Positions 16,390 through 24,832 of a stretch of DNA of 64,000 nt are shown here, one piece after another. The notes beneath the pieces are model-generated. The model did not search any database, was not told where the DNA came from, and saw nothing but the letters and a program-made list of their open reading frames with translations. How positions within the stretch are numbered: position 1 is the first letter of the stretch; every line of letters begins with the position of its first letter. The stretch lies in the NCBI GenBank assembly GCA_002389905.1, contig DGRE01000025.1, forward strand, positions 1 through 64,000. Direction: 5' to 3'. Source of the stretch: Hungatella sp. UBA4396. GTDB taxonomy: Bacteria > Bacillota > Clostridia > Lachnospirales > Lachnospiraceae. Both the position numbers and the translations under genes were made by a program.

Positions 16390-16971
16390 ATGAAAAAATT
16401 CGTTACTTTGTTCACCGATTCTTACGAAGAACTGAAGTCTGTAAGAACCATCACGGCCGCCGCCATGTTTGCTGCAATAGGGATCATCCTCCGTGTTTTT
16501 TCCATTGACGTGGGAAATTACATCAGGATTGGATTTTCCGGCATTCCCAATGAAATGATGGCCTATTTGTTCGGCCCGGCAGTAGGAGGGCTTTTTTCCG
16601 GAGGTCTGGATATTTTGAAATATCTGATAAAGCCAACCGGAGCCTTTTTCCCAGGCTTTACTCTGGTGACCATTTTATCCGGAATTATGTATGGAACCAT
16701 GTATTACAAGAGGCCCATTACCCTTAAAAGGGTGTTCTTGACCAAGTTTTTGGTTATGGTGATCTGTAACATGGTGCTCAACACCTTGTGCCTGTCCATA
16801 CTGTACGGAAAGGGGTTCATGGTTCTTCTTCCAGCCAGGGCGCTGAAGAATATCATTATGTGGCCCATTGACTCCATGATTTTTTACACTCTGACAAAGA
16901 CCCTGGAAACCATGGGAGTCTTTAAAATGATTGGCAAAAGCCCTGCGGCAGGGATAAAATCAAAGCCTTAA
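16390..16971 (+). CDS. folT: Folate ECF transporter substrate-binding S component
   Basis: This 193-residue membrane protein has about six spans and begins with ELKSVRTITAAAMFAAIGIILRVF, typical of ECF S components. GNYIRIGFSGIPNEMMAYLFGPAVGGLFSG follows, a FolT hallmark. It binds folate outside and works with the shared EcfA/EcfA'/EcfT energising module, which is not encoded here. The start is behind AAAGGAGG with a 7-base gap. The THF riboswitch directly upstream fixes the substrate assignment. The Mrp gene follows after 29 bases and may be co-transcribed. Confidence 0.92.
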   Translation: MKKFVTLFTDSYEELKSVRTITAAAMFAAIGIILRVFSIDVGNYIRIGFSGIPNEMMAYLFGPAVGGLFSGGLDILKYLIKPTGAFFPGFTLVTILSGIMYGTMYYKRPITLKRVFLTKFLVMVICNMVLNTLCLSILYGKGFMVLLPARALKNIIMWPIDSMIFYTLTKTLETMGVFKMIGKSPAAGIKSKP

Positions 16972-17000
16972 AATTTTGAAGTTTTATAGGAGGAATGAAA

Positions 17001-17840
17001 ATGAGTGATGTAAACTGTACCCATAACTGCAATACCTGCGGGGAAACCTGCGGCAGCAGACAGGAGGACCAGACCAGCTTTTTAGAGCCTTTAAACCCTG
17101 TCAGCACAGTGAAAAAAGTGATCGGCGTGGTGAGCGGAAAGGGCGGTGTGGGAAAATCCCTTATCACCACCATGATGGCAGTGCGCATGCAGGCAAAGGG
17201 ATATAAGACGTCTATTCTGGATGGGGATATTACAGGCCCTTCTATTCCAAAGGCACTGGGAATTACGGATGCAGGCATCGGAGTGACGCCAAACAATCTT
17301 ATGATTCCTGCAACAACGGCTACAGGAATTGAAGTCATGTCCTCAAACCTGATTCTGGATCACGAAACAGATCCTGTCATCTGGAGAGGTCCTGTCGTTG
17401 CAGGAGTTGTAAAGCAGTTCTGGCAGGAGGTTCTTTGGGAAAACATCGACTATATGTTTGTGGATATGCCTCCGGGAACCGGCGATGTGCCCCTGACCGT
17501 ATTTCAGTCCCTGCCTCTTGACGGAATCATTATCGTGACATCTCCTCAGGAACTGGTATCCATGATCGTTGCAAAGGCTGTCAATATGGCAAAAAAGATG
17601 AATATTCCTATCCTTGGCTTAGTTGAAAACATGAGCTATTTCTCATGTCCCGACTGCGGCAAAAAGATTTCCGTATTTGGAGAGAGCCATATTGATCAGG
17701 TGGCCCAGGAACATGGGCTGGAAGTATTGGCCAGAATTCCCATTGATCCTAAGATTGCGGAATCAGTGGATGGAGGCATGGCGGAATATCTGGAATCCCC
17801 ATGGCTTGATGAAGCTGTTTTGGCCGCTGAAAAGGCATAA
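17001..17840 (+). CDS. Mrp/NBP35 family P-loop ATPase (iron-sulfur cluster carrier)
   Basis: This cytoplasmic protein of about 279 residues starts with a cysteine-rich segment, CTHNCNTCGETCG, as in NBP35-like members. The deviant Walker A motif VVSGKGGVGKS follows near residue 45. PPGTGDVPLTV is the second ATP-site signature, and YFSCPDCGKKIS carries the CxxC that holds a bridging 4Fe-4S cluster. It is expected to carry Fe-S clusters to target proteins. ATG 17001 is chosen because AGGAGG at 16988-16993 is seven bases away; ATG 16995 would leave only one base. Confidence 0.9.
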   Translation: MSDVNCTHNCNTCGETCGSRQEDQTSFLEPLNPVSTVKKVIGVVSGKGGVGKSLITTMMAVRMQAKGYKTSILDGDITGPSIPKALGITDAGIGVTPNNLMIPATTATGIEVMSSNLILDHETDPVIWRGPVVAGVVKQFWQEVLWENIDYMFVDMPPGTGDVPLTVFQSLPLDGIIIVTSPQELVSMIVAKAVNMAKKMNIPILGLVENMSYFSCPDCGKKISVFGESHIDQVAQEHGLEVLARIPIDPKIAESVDGGMAEYLESPWLDEAVLAAEKA

Positions 17841-17886
17841 AAAATACTCTGCCTCTGCCCATAAATTACGAGGGCAGAGGCAGAGT
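17841..17886 (-). terminator. Terminator of the two-component operon, overlapping the kinase stop
   Basis: ACTCTGCCTCTGCCC (17846-17860) pairs perfectly with its complement at 17872-17886, a 15-bp stem with 11-nt loop. On the minus strand it is followed by ATTTTTTATG, so it terminates the sensor kinase gene. The plus strand has no T-run after the stem. The 3' end of the kinase coding region forms one arm. Confidence 0.85.
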
Positions 17887-19113
17887 GACCGTAAAGACAG
17901 TTCCCGTCTCCGGGCTGCTGGATACGCTGATCTTTCCTTTGTGGTGTTCTGCAATGGTCTTGGCAATGGAAAGTCCCAGGCCGTAGCCTCCGCTTTTACG
18001 GGCTCTGGACTTGTCCGTCCGGTAAAAACGCTCGAAAATGCGCTTTTGTTCCTCCGGAGAAATAAGCTCTCCCGTATTCTGAACCTTTAAGGCGGCATGA
18101 TGGGAGACTTTTTTTAATTCCACGGAGACAGAGCCATTTTTCCCCGCGTACTTGCATCCGTTATCCAGGAGTATGGTGACCAACTGCTTTAGCTGGTCCC
18201 TGCAGCCCTCCAAAGGAATATCCGGTTCTATATCATGTTTTAAATTCACCTTATTTTCAAATGCAATGGATTCAAAGAGAAGAACTCCGTTCAGCACCGT
18301 GTCGCTGAAATCCAGGGGTTCTTTTTTTGTATGGTCCGCCTGGACGGTCTTTGCATCGGAACGGGCCAGAAAGAGAAGCTCCTCCACCAATTGTTTCATC
18401 CGCCGGACTTCCTCCTTGGTATTATCCAGCCATTTTTCCTGATCCCGGATGGTCTGGTCTTTGTGGGAGGAGAGGATTTGCAAATTAGCCAGGATTACAG
18501 TAAGAGGCGTCTTTAACTCATGGGAGGCGTCTGCAATAAACTGGTTTTGCTGCTTCCAGGCAATTTCCGCCGGTTTTAAAGCCAGGCGGGAAAGAAACAG
18601 GCTTAAAATCAGGAACAGGATGACTGCCACCAAGAAGACCAGCAGACAGTTGACCAGCAGGGCTTTTAAGCTGTTCCATTCATAGCTCTGGTCTGCAAAT
18701 GCAATTTTCATGCCCTCCAGGGTCTTGACCTTAAGATAGCGAAGAGAGTAGTCCTTTAAAACGCCGCGGGAAAGCCCATCTTCCTCTGTCAGCCGGATGA
18801 GGGTCTGAGCCAGCTCTTCCGTGACGGTGATGTTGTTTTTCCGTATGCTCACAATGGAATGATCCTGATTTAAGGTCACCACAAAGACAGGTGTGAAGGG
18901 AGTGGAGTCACCCCTTGGCCTTGGTCCGAATATGACCCTGTTGTGAGACAGGTTCAGCCTGTCCCGGTCAATGGCCTGGATGAGAACCATTTCAGACAAA
19001 CGCTCTATGCGCCTTACGTTGGAATAATAAAATATGGCAAGGACTGCGATGAGAATGCTGACCACAAAAGCCATATTGATTAAGATAAACTTCCCCCTCA
19101 GCCGTTTAATCAT
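17866..19113 (-). CDS. Sensor histidine kinase
   Basis: This 415-residue membrane kinase has spans at about residues 11-30 and 150-175 flanking an extracytoplasmic sensor region. The phosphorylated His198 lies in FIADASHELKTPLTV. The ATPase domain has LLDNGCKYA (N box), FERFYRTDKSR (F box) and GGYGLGLS (G box). It phosphorylates the response regulator whose gene overlaps its start by four bases. The signal is unknown. Because the pair is divergent from an SLH/MacAB-type efflux operon, it may sense an envelope-acting compound; this is inference from position. Confidence 0.9.
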   Translation of the reverse strand: MIKRLRGKFILINMAFVVSILIAVLAIFYYSNVRRIERLSEMVLIQAIDRDRLNLSHNRVIFGPRPRGDSTPFTPVFVVTLNQDHSIVSIRKNNITVTEELAQTLIRLTEEDGLSRGVLKDYSLRYLKVKTLEGMKIAFADQSYEWNSLKALLVNCLLVFLVAVILFLILSLFLSRLALKPAEIAWKQQNQFIADASHELKTPLTVILANLQILSSHKDQTIRDQEKWLDNTKEEVRRMKQLVEELLFLARSDAKTVQADHTKKEPLDFSDTVLNGVLLFESIAFENKVNLKHDIEPDIPLEGCRDQLKQLVTILLDNGCKYAGKNGSVSVELKKVSHHAALKVQNTGELISPEEQKRIFERFYRTDKSRARKSGGYGLGLSIAKTIAEHHKGKISVSSSPETGTVFTVTLPLPS

Positions 19114-19793
19114 GCCATTTCCTCCAGGCGGTATCCCACCTTTCGGATGGTGCCGATCTCTACCGCCGACCCCACAAAGAACAGCTTTTTGCGGAGAAAG
19201 GAGATATAGGCTTCCACGTTATTGTCCTCTGCGTCTGAATCATTTCCCCATACTCTGGATATAAGCGTGTCCTTGGAAATGATTTTCCCGGAGCTGCCCA
19301 TGAGGATTTTTAACACCTCTGATTCCTTGTAGCCCAAATGAATGGATTTGGAGCCGCAGCATAAATCGTTGGCAGACAGGTTTAAGACCAGGTCCCCGAA
19401 CCTCATTTCCTCAGAAGATCCTTCTCCCTGACGTCGGGAAAGAGCACGGATGCGGGCCAAAAGCTCCTCGGGAACAAAGGGTTTTGTCATGTAATCATCG
19501 GCCCCCTGGTCAAGCCCCTTCACCTTGTCGCAGATTTCATCCCTGGCAGTGAGCATGAGAACCGGAGTCTGGATATGGGCTTCCCTCAGCTTCCCCACCA
19601 CCTGAAAGCCATCCATTCCCGGAAGCATCACATCTAAAATGATCACATCATAGCTGCCGGAAAGGCCGCAGCTTAAGCCCTTGTCTCCGTCATATGCGAG
19701 GTCAGCCTGGTATTGCTGTTCCTTCATGATCTGTCCCAAGGCTTCGGCCAGCCTGATTTCATCTTCCACAATCAATATTTTCACTTTTTTCAT
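19110..19793 (-). CDS. OmpR/PhoB-type response regulator
   Basis: This 227-residue DNA-binding regulator has a receiver domain with acidic pair E10 D11, phosphoacceptor Asp54 in IILDVMLPGMDG, and MTKPF carrying the conserved Lys. The C-terminal winged helix (about 125-225) contains VWGNDSDAEDNNVEAYISFLRKKL. It forms an operon with the overlapping kinase gene. Its own promoter (19828-19856) and the divergent promoter share an upstream region with an 11-bp direct repeat that could be its binding site. Confidence 0.92.
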   Translation of the reverse strand: MKKVKILIVEDEIRLAEALGQIMKEQQYQADLAYDGDKGLSCGLSGSYDVIILDVMLPGMDGFQVVGKLREAHIQTPVLMLTARDEICDKVKGLDQGADDYMTKPFVPEELLARIRALSRRQGEGSSEEMRFGDLVLNLSANDLCCGSKSIHLGYKESEVLKILMGSSGKIISKDTLISRVWGNDSDAEDNNVEAYISFLRKKLFFVGSAVEIGTIRKVGYRLEEMA

Positions 19794-19827
19794 CTCCTTA
19801 CCCTTATGATGAACTCATCTGATAGTT

Positions 19828-19856
19828 ATTATAAATTGAACCGGCTTTTTAGGCAA
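19828..19856 (-). promoter_or_regulatory. Promoter of the response-regulator/kinase operon
   Basis: On the minus strand TTGCCT (19856-19851) and TATAAT (19833-19828) are separated by 17 nt. Confidence 0.6.
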
Positions 19857-19867
19857 CCGGGAATGTA

Positions 19868-19889
19868 TTTCAGACTAATTTCAGCTAAC
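19868..19889. promoter_or_regulatory. Tandem 11-bp direct repeat, candidate response-regulator operator
   Basis: TTTCAGACTAA is followed directly by TTTCAGCTAAC, a repeat with an 11-bp period as used by OmpR/PhoB-type dimers. It lies between two divergent promoters, the usual place for an activator or autoregulatory site. Confidence 0.5.
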
Positions 19890-19913
19890 TGTCACAAAAC
19901 GGACATAGGAACC

Positions 19914-19922
19914 TGATAAAAT
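19914..19922 (+). promoter_or_regulatory. Extended -10 of the SLH/MacAB operon
   Basis: TGATAAAAT matches the TGnTATAAT extended -10 form. No good -35 is visible, consistent with activator-dependent transcription from the adjacent direct repeat. Confidence 0.4.
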
Positions 19923-19958
19923 AGGCGGCAGATAGGAATGACGAGAGGAGAAATCTGG

Positions 19959-21050
19959 ATGAATGGACGAAAAATAGCGGCTTCCCTGGCTGTTGTGCTG
20001 GCTGCAGAGGCAATGGCTCCTATGATGGCGGAGGCCGCAGTTAATTTTGATTTACAAAAAAAGGTGATCGGACTATCAGGAATCATGAATACATCCAATG
20101 ACGGGGTTTGGGTCACACGGGGAGAATTCGCCTCCATGCTGGTAAATGCTTCTTCTTACAGGAGCACAGTAAGCGGAACCAGCAATACCTCTGTTTTTGC
20201 CGATGTGCCAAGAAACTATGAATATGCTTCACAGATCCGCATTGCGGCAGAACAGGGCTGGATGAATGGCTATCTGGGAGGAAATTTTAAGCCTGAGGAA
20301 TATATTACCCTCCAGGATGGGGTAAAGGGCGTTTTGGCTCTTTTGGAATATGGAAATTCTGATTTTATCGGAGACCAGTCAGGCTCCAGGCTTTCCAAGT
20401 ACTATTTTCTGGAGCTCAATGAGGGCGTGAATAAGGAGGCTATTGATATTCTGCAAAAGAAGGACTGCATAAGTCTCTTTTACAACCTGTTAAAGACGGA
20501 TACCAAATCAGGAACCATGTTTGGAAAAAGCCTGGACTGCGAACTGACAGCAGATGGGGAGATCAATCCCTTTACCATGGTGGACAATAGCTTAAAAGGC
20601 CCGAAAATTGTAAGAAGCAAAAGCCGTCTGGAATCTTACCTTCCCTTTAAACTCAAGCTTGCCAATGTTTATATAGACGGGGACCCGGTTTCCGATTCCA
20701 GTGACAGGGTTTCTGTTGCACTGGAAAGCGGGGATGGGGTGTTGGTTTATTATCACAGTCTGTCGAAAACCGTATGGCTTTACACCATTGGAGCCGAAAA
20801 TGAAAACGGACGTTCCGCCGTATCAGGAGAAATTGAAAACGTGGTTTATAATTCTGCAGATTTAATGACTCCAAGCGCCATTATCCTGGATGACGGCATC
20901 ACCTATGAGCTTGCGGGCACGGAGATGCAGTTCGCATTTTCCACCTACGGAGATTTACGGGTGGGGGATTCGGTGACACTGGTTTATACGGTGGCAATGG
21001 ATCAAGACGGAAATGAAACGCGGACAGTCATTGATTATATTGAGGATTAG
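19959..21050 (+). CDS. Secreted S-layer homology (SLH) domain protein
   Basis: This protein of about 363 residues has a signal peptide (MNGRKIAASLAVVLAAEAMAP...AEA) and an SLH-type region. It includes VTRGEFASMLVNAS, FADVPRNYEYASQIRIAAEQGWMNGY and FKPEEYITLQDGVKG. SLH modules bind cell-wall polymers, so the protein is probably wall-associated. The C-terminal part (about 200-363) is not recognised. ATG 19959 follows GAGAGGAG with an 8-base gap; the longer frame from 19938 would include that ribosome site. It is the first gene of an operon with a membrane-fusion protein and an ABC exporter, suggesting a link between wall anchoring and export. Confidence 0.75.
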   Translation: MNGRKIAASLAVVLAAEAMAPMMAEAAVNFDLQKKVIGLSGIMNTSNDGVWVTRGEFASMLVNASSYRSTVSGTSNTSVFADVPRNYEYASQIRIAAEQGWMNGYLGGNFKPEEYITLQDGVKGVLALLEYGNSDFIGDQSGSRLSKYYFLELNEGVNKEAIDILQKKDCISLFYNLLKTDTKSGTMFGKSLDCELTADGEINPFTMVDNSLKGPKIVRSKSRLESYLPFKLKLANVYIDGDPVSDSSDRVSVALESGDGVLVYYHSLSKTVWLYTIGAENENGRSAVSGEIENVVYNSADLMTPSAIILDDGITYELAGTEMQFAFSTYGDLRVGDSVTLVYTVAMDQDGNETRTVIDYIED

Positions 21051-21064
21051 CAGGAGAGAAGGAA

Positions 21065-22810
21065 ATGAAAAAAATGATCCGGAAATTATTTTCAAAGAAA
21101 AAAAGTGCCCTTCTTCTGCTCCTTGCCGTTGCAGGCGCTGCTGCGGCTGTCATAACAGGAGTGAGTCTGAAAAAATCCAGGGAAGCTTCTGCTGAAACAA
21201 AAACTGTCAGAACAGCCATGGTGACGAAACAGGATATCAGGTCCGAGCTTTCCTCCACAGGAACCATTTCCCCCAAAGATACTTACGAAATTACTTCTCT
21301 GGCGGAAGGGGAAGTCATAGCTGCCGACTTTGAAGAAGGAGACGAGGTGGAAAAGGGCCAGATTCTTTATCAGATCGATACCTCCTCCATGGAATCGGAA
21401 ATGACATCAGTGAGCAATTCCCTGGAAAGAGCCCAGGAAAGCTATGAAATTGCACTGGATAACTACAATACAGCCTTAAAGGATTACAGCGGAAATACCT
21501 ATAAATCCACGGAAAACGGATACATAAAATCTCTTTCCATAAAGGAAGGGGATAAAGTCAGCAGCAATACGGAAATCGCCTCCATCTATGACGATCAGAC
21601 CATGAGGATTAAGGTTCCCTTTCTATCAGGGGAGGCAGCCTCTATGGCAGCCGGAAATGAGGCGGTTTTAACCCTTACGGACACCGGTGAACAGCTTCCC
21701 GGCGTGGTTTCCTCTGTTAGCAGCATGGATGTGACCTTAACCGGAGGCAGGATTGTCCGCTATGTCACCATAGAAGCTGCCAATCCGGGAGGCCTTACCA
21801 CGGAAACCGCTGCCACAGCATCGGTGGGGGACTTTGTCTGCACCATGGAGGCCACATTTGAACCAAAGCTGGAAACCACCATGAAGGCAGATTTGTCCTC
21901 CGGCGTGGAAGTGGGAAACCTTTTGGTTCATGAAGGCGATTACGTGGCAAAGGGAACCCCTGTTTTCCGTATGGAAGAAAAGTCGGCAGGGAAGCTGCTG
22001 CGCACCTATAAGGAAGCCCTGGATAAAGCCCAGGAGTCTCTGGAATCGGCAAAGAGCAGACTGGAAAGCACCCAGGATACTTACGGCAACTATACCATTA
22101 CGGCCCCAATTTCCGGAAGGGTTATCACAAAGTCTGTAAAGGCAGGTGATAAGATTGCCAAAAGCTCCGGAGGAGCCACCACTTTGGCAGTCATCTACGA
22201 TATGTCTCATTATACCTTTGAAATGTCCGTGGATGAACTTGATGTAAAATCCGTTGAAGTGGGCCAGAGCGTGGCCGTAACAGCCGATGCGGTGGAAGGA
22301 AAGACCTTCTCCGGTACAGTTACCAATGTGAGCCTGCAAAGTTCCACTTCCAACGGAGTGACCAATTATCCGGTGACAGTCGCTTTAAATGACGGAATGG
22401 AAGATTTGCTTCCGGGCATGAATGTGGACGGAGTGATCATTCTGGCTGAGGCCAAGGATGTGCTTGCTGTTCCTGCCGATGCTCTGATACGGGGAAATCA
22501 GGTCTATGTAAAGGACGAAACCGTAAAAGAGGCCCAGGGAAATATTCCGGCAGGCTTCCGGGCCGTTGAAGTGACCACAGGACTGATCAGCGGGGATTAT
22601 GTAGAAATCACTGGAGGGCTGGAAGAAGGCCAGGAGGTTTATGTGGCCCAGTCCACCGTAAGCTCGTCCCAGAATATGATGATGCCGGGCGGCATGGGCC
22701 CTGGCGGTGACGTCCGCATCCGAACAGGAGGAAGCGGCGGAGCAGGAGGCGGAAATAGCGGCGGAGGCGGCAGAACCGGAGGAACCGGCGGCGGTTTTTC
22801 CCGTCCCTGA
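21065..22810 (+). CDS. HlyD/MacA-type efflux adaptor protein
   Basis: This 581-residue protein has an N-terminal membrane anchor (ALLLLLAVAGAAAAVITGV). Its first lipoyl-like half is VIAADFEEGDEVEKGQILYQID, a coiled-coil hairpin lies around 120-140, and a second half includes LLVHEGDYVAKGTPVFRM and ITAPISGRVITKSVKAGD. Beta-barrel sections follow. The C-terminus is a Gly/Met-rich tail (GGMGPGG..., GGGNSGGGG). Such proteins couple MacB-type ABC transporters to the outside in Gram-positives too. The length exceeds the usual ~400 residues because the lipoyl/coiled-coil region is repeated and the tail is extended. The gene directly precedes the ATPase gene. Confidence 0.88.
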   Translation: MKKMIRKLFSKKKSALLLLLAVAGAAAAVITGVSLKKSREASAETKTVRTAMVTKQDIRSELSSTGTISPKDTYEITSLAEGEVIAADFEEGDEVEKGQILYQIDTSSMESEMTSVSNSLERAQESYEIALDNYNTALKDYSGNTYKSTENGYIKSLSIKEGDKVSSNTEIASIYDDQTMRIKVPFLSGEAASMAAGNEAVLTLTDTGEQLPGVVSSVSSMDVTLTGGRIVRYVTIEAANPGGLTTETAATASVGDFVCTMEATFEPKLETTMKADLSSGVEVGNLLVHEGDYVAKGTPVFRMEEKSAGKLLRTYKEALDKAQESLESAKSRLESTQDTYGNYTITAPISGRVITKSVKAGDKIAKSSGGATTLAVIYDMSHYTFEMSVDELDVKSVEVGQSVAVTADAVEGKTFSGTVTNVSLQSSTSNGVTNYPVTVALNDGMEDLLPGMNVDGVIILAEAKDVLAVPADALIRGNQVYVKDETVKEAQGNIPAGFRAVEVTTGLISGDYVEITGGLEEGQEVYVAQSTVSSSQNMMMPGGMGPGGDVRIRTGGSGGAGGGNSGGGGRTGGTGGGFSRP

Positions 22811-22830
22811 TGGAAGCAGGAGGTAACGAT

Positions 22831-23538
22831 GTGGCAGAGCCTTTGATTGAATTGAGAGATATCTATAAAATATACCGGATGGGAGAAGAAGAGGTGCGGG
22901 CAAATGACGGAATTTCCTTAACCATCTGCCGGGGAGAATTTGTGGCAATCGTAGGAAAGTCGGGAAGCGGAAAGTCCACCCTTATGAATATCATAGGAGC
23001 CTTGGATGTCCCCACCTCAGGGAAATATCTTCTGGGAGGCGAGGAGGTTGAAGAGATGTCCGATAACCAGCTGGCCCGGATACGCAATAAGATGATCGGT
23101 TTTATATTCCAGCAGTATAACCTGCTCTCCAGATTAACCCTTCTGGAAAACGTGGAGCTGCCCCTTTTGTACGCAGGGGCAGGAACGGCTGAACGGAGGG
23201 AGCGGGCTATGGACTCTCTTAAACGGGTGGGCCTGGAAGAAAAATGGAAAAGTCTGCCCAGCCAGCTTTCCGGCGGACAGCAGCAAAGAGGCTCCATAGC
23301 CAGAGCCCTGGCAGGAAGCCCTTCCCTGATTCTGGCCGATGAACCTACGGGAGCCCTGGACTCGAAAACCAGCCGGGAGGTTCTGGATTTCTTAAAAAAG
23401 CTGAATGACGAAGGAAATACCATTGTTATGATTACCCACGACAGCACCATTGCCATGGAAGCCAGACGAGTGGTCCGGGTTCATGACGGCAAGATTAATT
23501 TCGATGGAGACGTAAATGAATATTCTGCAATCCTTTAA
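22831..23538 (+). CDS. MacB-type ABC transporter ATP-binding protein
   Basis: This protein of about 235 residues has Walker A VGKSGSGKST, Q-loop FIFQQYNLLSRLTLLENV, signature LSGGQQQRG, Walker B LILADEPTGALDSKT and the switch His in MITHD. It matches the LolD/MacB ATPase class. GTG 22831 is preferred because AGGAGGT lies six bases before it. An ATG at 22810 overlapping the previous stop gives seven more residues but has no ribosome site. It powers the FtsX-like permease whose gene overlaps its 3' end by 23 bases. Confidence 0.9.
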   Translation: MAEPLIELRDIYKIYRMGEEEVRANDGISLTICRGEFVAIVGKSGSGKSTLMNIIGALDVPTSGKYLLGGEEVEEMSDNQLARIRNKMIGFIFQQYNLLSRLTLLENVELPLLYAGAGTAERRERAMDSLKRVGLEEKWKSLPSQLSGGQQQRGSIARALAGSPSLILADEPTGALDSKTSREVLDFLKKLNDEGNTIVMITHDSTIAMEARRVVRVHDGKINFDGDVNEYSAIL

Positions 23539-24700
23539 AATGGCGTTAAAGAGCATCTGGAGCAACAAGATGCGTTCCTTTCTCACCATGCTTGGAATTA
23601 TCATAGGAGTGGCTTCAGTCATTATCTTAGTGAGTCTGGTAAACGGGCAGATGTCCTATATGACGGAGAGCTTTGCCAGCATGGGAACCAACCAGATCAA
23701 TGTAAATGTGTCCAATCTCTCCTCCAGGTCCGTAACAGAGGAGGAGATGTATCAGTTTTATGAAGAAAACCGGGAGTTTTTTGCCCGGATGACGCCCAAT
23801 GTGTCCCTTTCCGCTTCCATAAAAAAAGGAACAGAGTCCCTGACTGACACCACCGTATCCGGGGTGAGCGAAGAATATCTGGAAATGAAGGACCAGACCC
23901 TGGAGGCCGGCCGTTTTCTCCAGTATTCCGATATCCTTTCCAGACAAAAGGTATGCGTGGTGGGCTACTATGTGGCCTGGGACTTATACGGAAGCGCCCA
24001 AAGGGCCATTGACCAGACCATTAAAATAAACGGCTTCACTTTCCGGATCATCGGTGTGGTTTCCAGACAGAATGAGGATGAGCTGGAGGCCGGCGGCTCT
24101 GATGATGTGCTGTATCTTCCTTACAGCTCTGCGGCTAAAATGAGCAATAACGCCAACATCGGCAGTTATATCTTTGCAACGGCTGATATGGAACGGACCG
24201 CAGAGGCCAAGGAAGCCATAAATACCTTTCTCTTTGAAATTTTCAAGGATGATTCCCTGTACCGGATCACAGCCATGAGTGAGCTGCTGGATTCCTTAAA
24301 TTCCATGATTGCCATGATGTCCATGATGCTGGGTGGAATTGCCGGAATTTCCCTTTTGGTGGCAGGAGTGGGGGTTATGAATATCATGCTGGTATCCGTA
24401 ACCGAGCGGACCAGGGAAATCGGAATCAGGAAGGCTCTTGGGGCGAAAAAGAGCAGCATTATGCAGCAGTTTGTCATAGAAGCGGCTGTTACCAGTTCCC
24501 TTGGAGGAATTGCAGGAATTGCAGTAGGATCTGTGGCATCTACGGTCATAGGAAGCTTTATGGGAATGACGGTGACACCAACTCCGGGGGCGGTCATTGT
24601 TTCCTTCAGTGTGTCCGTGGGAATCGGTCTGCTCTTTGGCTATATGCCTGCCGGAAGAGCTGCCAATTTACACCCCATCGACGCCCTGCGCAGCGACTGA
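23516..24700 (+). CDS. MacB/FtsX-type ABC transporter permease
   Basis: This 394-residue permease has one N-terminal span (FLTMLGIIIGVASVIILVSLV), a large extracytoplasmic domain (about 45-260) and three C-terminal spans. Conserved family text includes GIAGISLLVAGVGVMNIMLVSVTERTREIGIRKALGA. MacB-type proteins act as mechanotransmitters that expel peptides, antibiotics or lipids rather than as classical channels. It ends the SLH-adaptor-ATPase-permease operon and is followed by a terminator. The substrate is unknown. Regulation by the divergent two-component system is plausible from gene order. Confidence 0.9.
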   Translation: MNILQSFKMALKSIWSNKMRSFLTMLGIIIGVASVIILVSLVNGQMSYMTESFASMGTNQINVNVSNLSSRSVTEEEMYQFYEENREFFARMTPNVSLSASIKKGTESLTDTTVSGVSEEYLEMKDQTLEAGRFLQYSDILSRQKVCVVGYYVAWDLYGSAQRAIDQTIKINGFTFRIIGVVSRQNEDELEAGGSDDVLYLPYSSAAKMSNNANIGSYIFATADMERTAEAKEAINTFLFEIFKDDSLYRITAMSELLDSLNSMIAMMSMMLGGIAGISLLVAGVGVMNIMLVSVTERTREIGIRKALGAKKSSIMQQFVIEAAVTSSLGGIAGIAVGSVASTVIGSFMGMTVTPTPGAVIVSFSVSVGIGLLFGYMPAGRAANLHPIDALRSD

Positions 24701-24716
24701 GAATAGAATATTTTCT

Positions 24717-24749
24717 TGCAAATGTATCATATTGGTGATACTATTTGCA
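24717..24749. other. Imperfect inverted repeat
   Basis: TGCAAATGTATCA and TGATACTATTTGCA pair over 13 positions with one bulged base around a 6-nt spacer. There is no T-run. It could be an operator or a structured 3' end of the MacAB-type transcript. Confidence 0.4.
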
Positions 24750-24758
24750 TAGTTACAG

Positions 24759-24791
24759 AAGGAGTAACTCATTTGGAGGTTACTCCTTTTG
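24759..24791 (+). terminator. Terminator after the efflux operon
   Basis: AAGGAGTAAC and GTTACTCCTT form a 10-bp stem with a 10-nt loop, followed by TTTG. It ends the permease transcript before the dipeptidase gene. Confidence 0.65.
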
Positions 24792-24832
24792 TGCTGGTAA
24801 AATCTGACGGACCATGGAAAGGACAGAAAATC

